DNA of 7,119 bases from assembly GCA_958448515.1 (NCBI GenBank), contig CAUDEF010000028.1, positions 1 through 7,119 of the forward strand. Direction: 5' to 3'. This stretch comes from an uncultured Phascolarctobacterium sp. GTDB lineage: Bacteria; Bacillota; Negativicutes; Acidaminococcales; Acidaminococcaceae. The notes under the pieces are model-generated. The model saw only the letters and a list, made by a program, of their open reading frames with translations. It did not search any database and was not told the origin of the DNA. Of the stretch, positions 1-5,771 are shown one piece after another. The first letter of the stretch is position 1. Every line of letters begins with the position of its first letter. The translations under genes were made by a program, and so were the position numbers.

Positions 1-46
1 AACTTAAAAAATATTTGTTATAAGCATAGAAATGCCTTTTTGAATA

Positions 47-76
47 TTGACTTTTAATAGTAATATATGCTAATAT
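47..76 (+). promoter_or_regulatory. Predicted sigma-A promoter for the B12-controlled transporter operon
   Basis: A -35 box TTGACT (47-52, five of six matches to TTGACA) is followed after 18 bp by TAATAT (71-76, four of six matches to TATAAT). TGC directly before the -10 makes an extended -10 element, which can compensate for an imperfect hexamer. Transcription would begin around 83-85, roughly 20 nt before the riboswitch aptamer. No coding sequence lies between this promoter and the left window edge. This is a motif-based call only; the very A+T-rich surroundings raise the chance of look-alike -10 boxes, but no other pair has a -35 this good. Confidence 0.6.
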
Positions 77-105
77 ATAACCATGGCAAAATTAATCGTT
101 ATATA

Positions 106-211
106 AACTGAGGTGCTCTCTTAGAGAGGTAAATAAGGGAATGCGGTGCAAATCCGCAACGGTCACGCCACTGTGATGCCGTCAGGGCTAAGTCAGATCG
201 CAGCCTCGGTT
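106..211 (+). ncRNA. Cobalamin (B12) riboswitch aptamer
   Basis: The leader carries the conserved cobalamin riboswitch core in the right order: AAGGGAA (135-141), GGTGCAAATCCGC (145-157), GCCACTGTGA (167-176) and the B12-box-like AAGTCAG (190-196). A closing P1 stem pairs AACTGAGG (106-113) with CCTCGGTT (204-211), eight pairs including one G-U. Inner stems are visible too: CTCTC (116-120) with GAGAG (124-128), GCGG (143-146) with CCGC (154-157), and ACGG (159-162) with CCGT (179-182). The family binds adenosyl- or methylcobalamin and normally represses B12 synthesis, B12 uptake or cobalt uptake genes. Here it precedes a five-gene ABC importer, with an intrinsic terminator between aptamer and first gene, so repression by premature termination is expected. 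Class and ligand preference cannot be decided by eye. Confidence 0.93.
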
Positions 212-212
212 T

Positions 213-244
213 GTATATATTTCTGCGAGAGACAGAATGTATAT
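213..244 (+). other. Imperfect hairpin directly after the riboswitch P1 stem
   Basis: Positions 213-225 pair with 233-244 around the loop CGAGAGA (226-232). The apex TTCTG/CAGAA (221-225/233-237) is perfect; the lower part is A+T-rich with one bulged T (220) and two G-U pairs. It sits where many cobalamin riboswitches have the P13 hairpin, whose loop can kiss a loop of the aptamer core. That role is inferred from position only; the tertiary contact is not demonstrated. Confidence 0.45.
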
Positions 245-273
245 TTGCGTACCTGCTGGTATTATGCTTGTTT

Positions 274-307
274 ATACCTTTCTGCTTTCAGTGGAAAGGT
301 ATTTTTT
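274..307 (+). terminator. Riboswitch-controlled intrinsic terminator before the first gene
   Basis: ATACCTTTC (274-282) pairs perfectly over nine bases with GAAAGGTAT (294-302), loop 283-293, and is followed by a T run ending at 307. This is a textbook Rho-independent terminator. It ends 16 nt before the first start codon, downstream of the cobalamin aptamer and upstream of the RBS, as expected for a transcription-terminating riboswitch. It should form when the aptamer is ligand-bound. Segments able to sequester its left arm are GGTAT (258-262) and, over nine pairs with one G-U, 123-131 inside the aptamer. Confidence 0.85.
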
Positions 308-323
308 ATTGTGGAGATGATGT

Positions 324-1271
324 ATGTTGACGAAAAAGCAGCTTTTATTCAGACTGGGACAGATAGCTGTTGTCCTTTTGGGTATCAGCTTTATTACCTT
401 CTGTCTGGTAATGCTTTCGCCGGGAGATCCTGTGCGTCAGATGATTGCCGGCAATGAAGATATTATGGTCAGCCAGGCGGAGATTGATGCTTTAAGGCAC
501 GAGCTTGGTCTTGATAAGCCCTTTATTTATCAGTATCTGGACTGGCTGGGCAGAGCGCTGCAGGGCAATCTTGGCTTTTCCTACATGGTGAAACGTCCTG
601 TAGTTGATGAGCTTTTGCACAGTTTGCCGGCAACAGTGCTTTTAGCAGGTGCTTCTTCCTTATTCATGCTTGTGTGCGCTGTTCCTCTGGGCATTTATTC
701 CGCCGTAAAGAGAAACAGCTTTACAGATTATCTTATTCGTGGCATTACTTTTATCGGCGTATCAGTGCCCAATTTCTGGATGGGTCTGATGCTGCTGTGG
801 ATTTTTGGCTTAAAGCTGGGGCTTTTGCCCATTGTAGGCGGCAGGGTAACTTTGGAAAATATGATTCTGCCTGCGGCTACCTTGGGTATTGTAATGGCGT
901 CCAAATATACCCGTCAGGTGCGCGCCACTGTGCTGGAAGAATTAAATCAGGATTATGTTGTCGGCGCCCGTGCCCGCGGTATGAGCGAAAGCTACATCCT
1001 CTGGAAAGAGGTTCTGCCTAATGCCATGCTGCCGCTGATTACACTTTTTGGCCTGTCCTTCGGTAATCTGCTGGGCGGCGCCGCTGTTGTAGAGATTGTC
1101 TTTTCCTGGCCGGGACTGGGCTATCTTGCGGTACAGTCCATTATCTACCGTGATTTTCAGCTGGTGCAGGGAATTGTTTTATGGATTGCGCTCATGTATA
1201 TGGTAATTAATCTGCTGGTAGATATTTCTTATAATTATCTGGACCCGCGTCTGCGAAAGGCAGGTAAATAA
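324..1271 (+). CDS. nikB: NikB/DppB-type ABC transporter permease (candidate cobalt/nickel importer)
   Basis: This is a 315-residue inner-membrane permease of the binding-protein-dependent importer family that serves nickel, dipeptides and oligopeptides. Family-typical features are the hydrophobic first helix (about residues 9-30) followed by SPGDPVRQM, the LGLDKPFIYQYLDWLGRALQG segment leading to GNLGFSY, several further membrane helices, and the EAA cytoplasmic loop at about 210-233 (DYVVGARARGM to EVLPNAMLP) that docks on the ATPase. Length fits NikB/DppB (usually 305-340). The ATG at 324 is chosen because GGAG (313-316) lies 7 nt upstream; ATGs at 317 and 320 are too close to it. It is the first gene after the B12 riboswitch and ends 1 bp before the next permease, with which it should heterodimerise. 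The fold assignment is secure. The substrate is inferred from the riboswitch; peptide transport cannot be excluded from this protein alone. Confidence 0.9.
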   Translation: MLTKKQLLFRLGQIAVVLLGISFITFCLVMLSPGDPVRQMIAGNEDIMVSQAEIDALRHELGLDKPFIYQYLDWLGRALQGNLGFSYMVKRPVVDELLHSLPATVLLAGASSLFMLVCAVPLGIYSAVKRNSFTDYLIRGITFIGVSVPNFWMGLMLLWIFGLKLGLLPIVGGRVTLENMILPAATLGIVMASKYTRQVRATVLEELNQDYVVGARARGMSESYILWKEVLPNAMLPLITLFGLSFGNLLGGAAVVEIVFSWPGLGYLAVQSIIYRDFQLVQGIVLWIALMYMVINLLVDISYNYLDPRLRKAGK

Positions 1272-1272
1272 A

Positions 1273-2103
1273 ATGAGAAGTATACTTATCGGTTTAAAAA
1301 CAAATAAATCTTTTGCTTTTTTCAGTTTTCTGGTATTTTTGCTTCTGGCTGTGGCGGCAGCAGCGCCTTTGATTGCGCCCCATGACCCGCTGGCGGCTTC
1401 CATGAGGGATGCCTACCAGCCGCCGTCTGCCGACCATCTTTTTGGTACGGACAAGCTGGGACGCGATAATTTCAGCCGCGTGCTGTATGGTGCCAGCTAT
1501 TCTTTAAGCAGTGTACTGATTCTGGTGGCCTGCGTTTTTACAGTGGGCACTACCTTAGGTGTTGTGGCAGGCTATTTTGGCGGCAAGGCTGATGTAGTAA
1601 TCATGCGTATTGCCGATATGATGATTTCTTTTCCGGGTATGATTCTGGCTATTGCCATTGCCGGAATTTTAGGAGGCAGTCTGGTAAATGCCATTATTGC
1701 CCTGACTGTTGTTACCTGGACTAAATACGCACGGCTTGCCCGCAGTATGGTGCTGAAAGTCAAAAAACGCGACTTTGTGGAGGCGGCTGTTGTCAATGGT
1801 GGCAAACCCCTGCACATTTTGTGGCAGCACATTCTGCCCAATATTCTGCCGCTGATGATTATTACAGCAGCTGCTGATATTGGTGCCATGATGATGGAGC
1901 TGGCAGGTCTGTCTTTTTTAGGCTTTGGCAGTCAGCCCCCTGCTCCTGAGTGGGGTCTGATGCTTAATGAAGGACGTCAGCAGATGCAGACTGCTCCCTG
2001 GCTGATGATTTTCCCAGGACTTACGATTTTTATAACAGTGGTAATCTTTAATTTGTGGGGTGATGCACTGCGTGACGTGCTGGACCCCAAACAGGAAAAA
2101 TAA
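1273..2103 (+). CDS. nikC: NikC/DppC-type ABC transporter permease
   Basis: This 276-residue protein is the second permease of the importer. Its N-terminus has the OppC_N arrangement: one membrane helix (about residues 14-36), then IAPHDPLAASMRDAYQPPS and HLFGTDKLGRDNFSRVLYG, the signature linker of NikC/DppC/OppC proteins. The core transmembrane domain follows, with an EAA loop at about 167-190 (DFVEAAVVNGG through HILPN) and the late motif LSFLGFGSQPPAPEWG found in this family. Length matches NikC (about 275). The start lies 1 bp after the stop of the upstream permease, with AGG (1262-1264) 8 nt ahead, so translation is probably coupled. It would pair with the NikB-like protein to form the membrane channel. 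Nickel, cobalt and dipeptide permeases are not separable by motif reading, so the metal assignment rests on context. Confidence 0.9.
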   Translation: MRSILIGLKTNKSFAFFSFLVFLLLAVAAAAPLIAPHDPLAASMRDAYQPPSADHLFGTDKLGRDNFSRVLYGASYSLSSVLILVACVFTVGTTLGVVAGYFGGKADVVIMRIADMMISFPGMILAIAIAGILGGSLVNAIIALTVVTWTKYARLARSMVLKVKKRDFVEAAVVNGGKPLHILWQHILPNILPLMIITAAADIGAMMMELAGLSFLGFGSQPPAPEWGLMLNEGRQQMQTAPWLMIFPGLTIFITVVIFNLWGDALRDVLDPKQEK

Positions 2104-2124
2104 ACAGGTAAAGGAGATTTTGCA

Positions 2125-3690
2125 ATGAACAAATTAACTAAAACTGCAGCGGCAGCAATGATTGGTGTACTGGCTCTGGCAGCAGCAGGCTGCGGCGGTG
2201 ACGAAAAGGCCGCTCCTGTAACAGACACTTTAAAATTTGGCGTAACCAATTTTGCGGACAGTTTGGAGCCTGCCGACAACTTTTTCAGCTGGGTTGTAAT
2301 GCGTTACGGCCTTGGCGAATGCCTGGTAAAATTTGACGACAAAATGAATGCTGTGCCCTGGCTTGCAGAAAGCTGGCAGATAAGCGATGATAAATTAACC
2401 TGGACCTTTAAAATCAACGATAAAGTTGTTTTTTCCAACGGCGATAAGCTGACTGCAGAAATTGCCAAAGAGTCTTTAGAACGTACCTTTGCCAAATCTA
2501 CCCGCGCTCAGTCCTTCTTTACTTATGCAGAAATTAAGGCTGACGGACAAAACCTGATTATTAAAACTGATAAGCCTGTACCGACTTTGCCCGGTATGCT
2601 GGCAGACCCTCTGTTTCTGATTATCAATACCAAAGTAACCGACCGTGACTATGCTAAGGAAGGCCCCATCTGCACTGGCCCTTACATGGTAAAAACCTAT
2701 GACAAATCTAAAGCTGTAATGGTAGCCAACCCCAATTACTGGAACGGCAGCGTGCCTTTTAAAACAGTAGAAATTCCTACTATTGATGACCCCAACACCC
2801 GTGGTATGGCGCTGCAGTCCGGTGAGCTTGACATGGCTATTAACATTGCCGCAGGTGATCTTGACCTCTTTAAAAACAGCAAATATACCATTTCTGAAAT
2901 TGCCTCTCTGCGCACTGTACTGGCGCAGATGAATATGAATGAAGGCAAACCCCTTGCTGATCCTAAAGTGCGTGCGGCGCTTATCAGCTGTCTGGACCGC
3001 GAAACCTATAACAAAGTGCTTTTAAAAGATACTTTTATTCCCGGCAAGGCACCTGTACCGCCATCTTTGGATTGCGGCTTTGACCAGCTCACCGACCCGA
3101 ACACCTATAATGTAGAGCGTGCTAAAAAGCTGCTGGCAGAAGCAGGCTGGAAAGATACCAACGGCGATGGCTATGTAGATAAAAACGGCAAAAATCTAGA
3201 GCTTGATTTTGTTTATTACAGCGGCCGTGCCGAACTGCCCTTATATGCGGAAGCAACTCAGGCTGATGCAAAAAATATCGGCATCAAAGTTAATATGAAA
3301 AACGTTGACTACAACGTACTTGACCCCATGCGCCGCAATGGCGAATTTGATTTGATTATCTCCAATATTCTTACTGCCAACAGCGGTGACCCGGAGGTAT
3401 ATCTGAACTGGTACTGGAAAACCAATGTTAACGGCAGCCAGCCGCAAAACGCTACCGGCTACAGCAATCCACAGTTTGACGCTTTAAGCGACCAGCTGGC
3501 AGTAGAATTTGATCCGGCTAAGCGCCGTGATTTAATGATTAAAATGCAGCAGATTCTGTTAGATGACGGTGTGGCACTGTTCTTTGGTTATCCTAAAACC
3601 AATATGGTAAGCAAATCCTCTCTGAGCGGTGCACATATTAAACCGGCAGACTATTACTGGCTGACTGATGAAATCAAGCCGGCACAATAA
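2125..3690 (+). CDS. nikA: NikA/DppA-family substrate-binding lipoprotein (SBP family 5)
   Basis: This is a 521-residue extracytoplasmic solute-binding protein of family 5, close in length to E. coli NikA (524). Residues 1-22 form a lipoprotein signal with a lipobox ending AAAGC; Cys23 would be lipidated, anchoring the protein to a membrane. Family features in the mature part include LAESWQISDDKLTWTFKI, VVFSNGDKLTAE, TGPYMVKTY, NPNYWNG, an arginine-bearing ADPKVRAALISCLDRE block and YNVERAKKLLAEAGW. Residues 344-355 read DTNGDGYVDKNG, an EF-hand-like acidic loop that recurs in this family. AAGGAG (2111-2116) sits 8 nt before the ATG. It captures the substrate and delivers it to the two permeases encoded upstream. 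Its place after the permeases differs from the A-B-C-D-E order of E. coli nik. Binding of cobalt or nickel (perhaps chelated) is inferred from the B12 riboswitch; the ligand pocket cannot be read by eye. Confidence 0.9.
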   Translation: MNKLTKTAAAAMIGVLALAAAGCGGDEKAAPVTDTLKFGVTNFADSLEPADNFFSWVVMRYGLGECLVKFDDKMNAVPWLAESWQISDDKLTWTFKINDKVVFSNGDKLTAEIAKESLERTFAKSTRAQSFFTYAEIKADGQNLIIKTDKPVPTLPGMLADPLFLIINTKVTDRDYAKEGPICTGPYMVKTYDKSKAVMVANPNYWNGSVPFKTVEIPTIDDPNTRGMALQSGELDMAINIAAGDLDLFKNSKYTISEIASLRTVLAQMNMNEGKPLADPKVRAALISCLDRETYNKVLLKDTFIPGKAPVPPSLDCGFDQLTDPNTYNVERAKKLLAEAGWKDTNGDGYVDKNGKNLELDFVYYSGRAELPLYAEATQADAKNIGIKVNMKNVDYNVLDPMRRNGEFDLIISNILTANSGDPEVYLNWYWKTNVNGSQPQNATGYSNPQFDALSDQLAVEFDPAKRRDLMIKMQQILLDDGVALFFGYPKTNMVSKSSLSGAHIKPADYYWLTDEIKPAQ

Positions 3691-3712
3691 TGAGTGAAGG
3701 TGTTGTTTGTTA

Positions 3713-4510
3713 ATGCTTCTTGAAGTAAATAATTTACAGATCAGCTACGGTGATAAAATTGCCGTACACAATGCTGATTTTACTTTAGATAAAGGCGAGA
3801 TTTTATCCATTGTAGGCGAAAGCGGCAGTGGCAAGACCACCATTATCAGAGCTGTTATGGGCTGTCTGCCGGGTAACGGACATGTCAGCGGCGGCAGTAT
3901 TATTTTTGAAGGACGCAATCTTTTGTGTAATACGCCGGAAATGTGGCGCAGAATGTGCGGCAGAGATATGTCCATGATTTTTCAGGACTGCGGCAATATG
4001 ATTAACCCTATTCGTAAAATCGGCAGCCAGTTTACCGATTATATTCTGGCCCATGACAAGACAAAAAGCAAAGAGGAGGCGTTTCAGCTGGCGTGCACCA
4101 TGCTGACCAATATGCGCCTTCCCAATGCAGAAAATATTATGCACAGCTACCCCTTTGAGCTTTCCGGCGGTATGCGTCAGCGTGTGGGTATTGCCATGGC
4201 TATGACCTTCAGCCCTAAAATTCTGCTGGCTGACGAGCCTACCAGCGCCCTTGACGTAACTACTCAGGCGCAGATTATCCGCCAGATTGCAGATGTGCGC
4301 AACGAGTTTAAGGCGGCAGTCATCATGGTTACCCATAATCTGGGCGTAGCTTCCTATATCTCCAATAAAATAATGGTTATGAAAAACGGACAGGTGGTAG
4401 AATGCGGCAGCCGTGAAGAAATTATCGGCAATCCGCAGCATGAATACACCAAAGAGCTTCTGGCAGCTGTACATGTAATAGGAGGTAAAAAATACTATGA
4501 GCGTTACTGA
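3713..4510 (+). CDS. nikD: NikD/DppD-type ABC transporter ATPase
   Basis: This cytoplasmic ATPase powers the importer. Counting from the ATG at 3713 (265 residues), it shows Walker A GESGSGKTT (35-43), Q-loop MIFQD (Q91), signature LSGGMRQRVG (from 150), Walker B ILLADEPTSALDV (Asp174-Glu175) and the H-loop MVTHN (His208). All catalytic elements are intact. It is short, like E. coli NikD, and lacks the cysteine-rich tail of its partner. The start is ambiguous: a TTG at 3707 in the same frame would add two residues. AAGG (3697-3700) is 12 nt before the ATG and 6 nt before the TTG, so both are usable; I prefer ATG. It begins 22 bp after the binding-protein gene and overlaps the next ATPase gene by 14 bp, so the two are probably translated together and assemble as a heterodimer. 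Confidence 0.9.
   Translation: MLLEVNNLQISYGDKIAVHNADFTLDKGEILSIVGESGSGKTTIIRAVMGCLPGNGHVSGGSIIFEGRNLLCNTPEMWRRMCGRDMSMIFQDCGNMINPIRKIGSQFTDYILAHDKTKSKEEAFQLACTMLTNMRLPNAENIMHSYPFELSGGMRQRVGIAMAMTFSPKILLADEPTSALDVTTQAQIIRQIADVRNEFKAAVIMVTHNLGVASYISNKIMVMKNGQVVECGSREEIIGNPQHEYTKELLAAVHVIGGKKYYERY
4480..4486 (+). promoter_or_regulatory. Strong ribosome binding site for the second ATPase gene, inside the first
   Basis: AGGAGGT lies within the last codons of the NikD-like gene, 10 nt before the ATG at 4497. It is the best Shine-Dalgarno match in the operon and fixes the start of the NikE-like gene, giving a 14-bp overlap with the upstream stop at 4508-4510. Confidence 0.85.
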
Positions 4511-5471
4511 TTACAGCAAAGAAGCGCCGGTTATTTTAGAAATAAAAAATCTGACTAAAAATTTTCCCGCAGAGGGCGGCAGGATGCTGACTGCCTGTGA
4601 TAATGTAAGTCTGCGTGCCTATGCAGGGCAGACACTGGGCATTATCGGCGAAAGCGGCTGCGGCAAAAGTACGCTGGTGCGTACCATACTGCAGATTCAT
4701 CCTGCTACCTCCGGCGAAGTAATATTTGAAGGCAAAAACATTCTGCTGGCTAAAGGTGAAGAATGCCGTCAGAACAGACGCAAAATTCAGATGGTTTTTC
4801 AGGACCCGACGGCAGCCTTTAACCCTAAAATGAAGGTTAAGGACATTGTCTGCGAGCCGCTGAAAAACTTTGGCCTTATTAAAAACAGTGAGGTGGATGC
4901 CAAAGCTGCTGAGCTTTTGCGCATGGTTGAGCTGCCGGAGGATTTCAAAGACCGCTATCCTCATAATATGAGCGGCGGCCAGCGTCAGCGTCTTGGCATT
5001 GCCAGAGCATTGGCACTGGAGCCTGAAATCATTGTCTGCGACGAAGCAACTTCTGCCCTTGACGTTTCCGTACAGGAAAAAATCTGCTCACTTTTGGTTA
5101 AGCTGCAGCGTGAAAAAGGCATTACCTTTTTATTCATCTGCCATGACCTGGGACTGGTAGACAGTATGTGCCATCAGCTGGCAGTAATGTATCTGGGCAA
5201 TGTGGTGGAGCTTATTGAAAAGGGCGATATTGCCAATAATCCCAGGCATCCATATACAAAAGCTTTGCTGCAGGCTGTGTTCAAGGTAGATTTTAAACCC
5301 GGCGAGAAAATCCAGCCTTTGGAGGGTGAAATCCCCAGTCCTCTGGATTTGCCGGCAGGCTGTCCCTTCCAGAGCCGCTGCGAATATTGTCAGGATATTT
5401 GCAGAAAAGAAAAGCCACAGCTTAAAGAAATTGATGAAAGACACTGGGTAGCCTGTCATCTGGTGAAATAG
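4497..5471 (+). CDS. nikE: NikE/DppF-type ABC transporter ATPase with C-terminal Cys-rich domain
   Basis: This 324-residue second ATPase has Walker A GESGCGKST (51-59), Q-loop MVFQDP (Q102), signature MSGGQRQRLG (from 158), Walker B IIVCDEATSALDV (Asp182-Glu183) and H-loop FICHD (His216). Its C-terminus carries the oligopeptide/dipeptide-transporter tail (oligo_HPY type): NPRHPYTKALL, then a cysteine cluster at 289, 295, 298 and 302 and a final Cys320 in VACH. In the Dpp/Opp branch such cysteines are reported to hold an iron-sulfur cluster; here that is by analogy. E. coli NikE is shorter (about 268) and lacks most of this tail, so the protein is DppF-like in architecture even though the operon is B12-controlled. 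It would pair with the NikD-like ATPase under the NikBC channel. An 18-bp terminator stem begins right after its stop, so it is the last gene of the operon. Confidence 0.9.
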   Translation: MSVTDYSKEAPVILEIKNLTKNFPAEGGRMLTACDNVSLRAYAGQTLGIIGESGCGKSTLVRTILQIHPATSGEVIFEGKNILLAKGEECRQNRRKIQMVFQDPTAAFNPKMKVKDIVCEPLKNFGLIKNSEVDAKAAELLRMVELPEDFKDRYPHNMSGGQRQRLGIARALALEPEIIVCDEATSALDVSVQEKICSLLVKLQREKGITFLFICHDLGLVDSMCHQLAVMYLGNVVELIEKGDIANNPRHPYTKALLQAVFKVDFKPGEKIQPLEGEIPSPLDLPAGCPFQSRCEYCQDICRKEKPQLKEIDERHWVACHLVK

Positions 5472-5514
5472 AAAATACCGTATAATCAAGTTTTTGATTA
5501 TACGGTATTTTTTT
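5472..5514 (+). terminator. Intrinsic terminator at the end of the transporter operon
   Basis: Positions 5472-5489 pair perfectly over 18 bp with 5494-5511 around a GTTT loop (5490-5493), followed by Ts to 5514. The stem starts immediately after the TAG stop (5469-5471). A-rich bases on the left arm face the T run, so the structure could also act on transcripts from the opposite strand, although no gene is seen on that strand here. Confidence 0.92.
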
Positions 5515-5549
5515 GTGCTTTATACGGTATTTTTTTGTGCTTTATACGG
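5499..5549 (+). repeat. 22-bp tandem duplication of the terminator's 3' half
   Basis: The 22-bp unit at 5499-5520 (starting TATACGGTAT, then a T run and GTGCTT) is repeated exactly at 5521-5542. TATACGG recurs at 5543-5549, giving about 2.3 copies. The first copy contains the right arm and T tract of the terminator; the extra copies have no matching left arm of their own. Replication slippage is the simplest origin. A functional role is not evident. Confidence 0.9.
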
Positions 5550-5653
5550 ATAATAGTTATTTTTAAATAATATAGTTAAACGTGTGATTAAAAGTTTTTG
5601 CGATAGTGGAGTGCTTCTGAAGTCAAAAAAGAGCAAATCAAAAGCTCGTTGTC

Positions 5654-5681
5654 TTGCGGGGGGGTACAAAGGTGTTATAAT
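5654..5681 (+). promoter_or_regulatory. Predicted extended -10 promoter with a G7 spacer, upstream of the surface-protein gene
   Basis: A perfect TATAAT (5676-5681) is preceded by TGT (5673-5675), giving an extended -10. TTGCGG (5654-5659) lies 16 bp upstream but matches TTGACA only at TTG. A better hexamer by sequence, TTGTCT (5649-5654), is 21 bp away, too far for normal use. Seven Gs (5658-5664) run from the weak -35 into the spacer. Transcription would start near 5688, about 84 nt before the gene. Confidence 0.6.
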
Positions 5682-5694
5682 GATTATCAACTAA
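5676..5694 (-). promoter_or_regulatory. Possible Fur-box-like operator overlapping the -10
   Basis: Read on the minus strand, 5688 down to 5676 gives GATAATCATTATA, 12 of 13 matches to the last 13 bases of the classical 19-bp Fur box; the other six positions match poorly (13 of 19 overall). It covers the whole -10 hexamer and the likely start site, where a repressor would block transcription. TTATCA recurs at 5698-5703. In A+T-rich DNA such matches arise by chance, so this is tentative. Confidence 0.3.
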
Positions 5695-5771
5695 TACTTA
5701 TCATCGGAAATTAAATATAAAATGGACGTTTATTGGCAGAATATTATACATGTTAAAAAGAGAGGGCGATT

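Larger units (their letters stand above)
5543..5771. other. A+T-rich intergenic region between transporter operon and surface-protein gene
   Basis: No convincing coding sequence is seen on either strand between the terminator and the ATG at 5772. The stretch holds the remnant third repeat copy, a weak GAGC/GCTC inverted repeat (5631-5648), the promoter, G tract and Fur-like motif listed separately, and a 5' leader of about 80 nt. Nothing else recognisable was found. Confidence 0.7.

Noticed and set aside
24..41. GCAT/ATGC mini-hairpin followed by Ts, as a terminator of an upstream gene
   Set aside because: A 4-bp stem is too weak to call, and no upstream gene is in the window.
146..457. 103-residue open frame across the leader and the start of the first permease gene
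   Set aside because: It runs through the riboswitch and terminator structures and into the permease in another frame; the peptide has no recognisable character.
3803..4474. 223-residue open frame on the minus strand
   Set aside because: It is antisense to the NikD-like ATPase, whose motifs are all intact; no RBS or familiar motif supports it.
4536..4964. Minus-strand open frame antisense to the NikE-like gene
   Set aside because: It is a shadow of the ATPase reading frame; composition and motifs do not suggest a real protein.
324..5471. Plain oligopeptide or dipeptide importer
   Set aside because: Sequence family alone would allow it, but the B12 riboswitch and operon unity favour a cobalt or corrinoid role; kept as the main alternative rather than excluded.
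5499..5549. CRISPR-like direct repeats
   Set aside because: The units abut with no spacers and derive from the adjacent terminator arm.
5631..5648. GAGC/GCTC inverted repeat as an operator or terminator
   Set aside because: It has only four pairs around a 10-nt loop and no T tract; likely chance.
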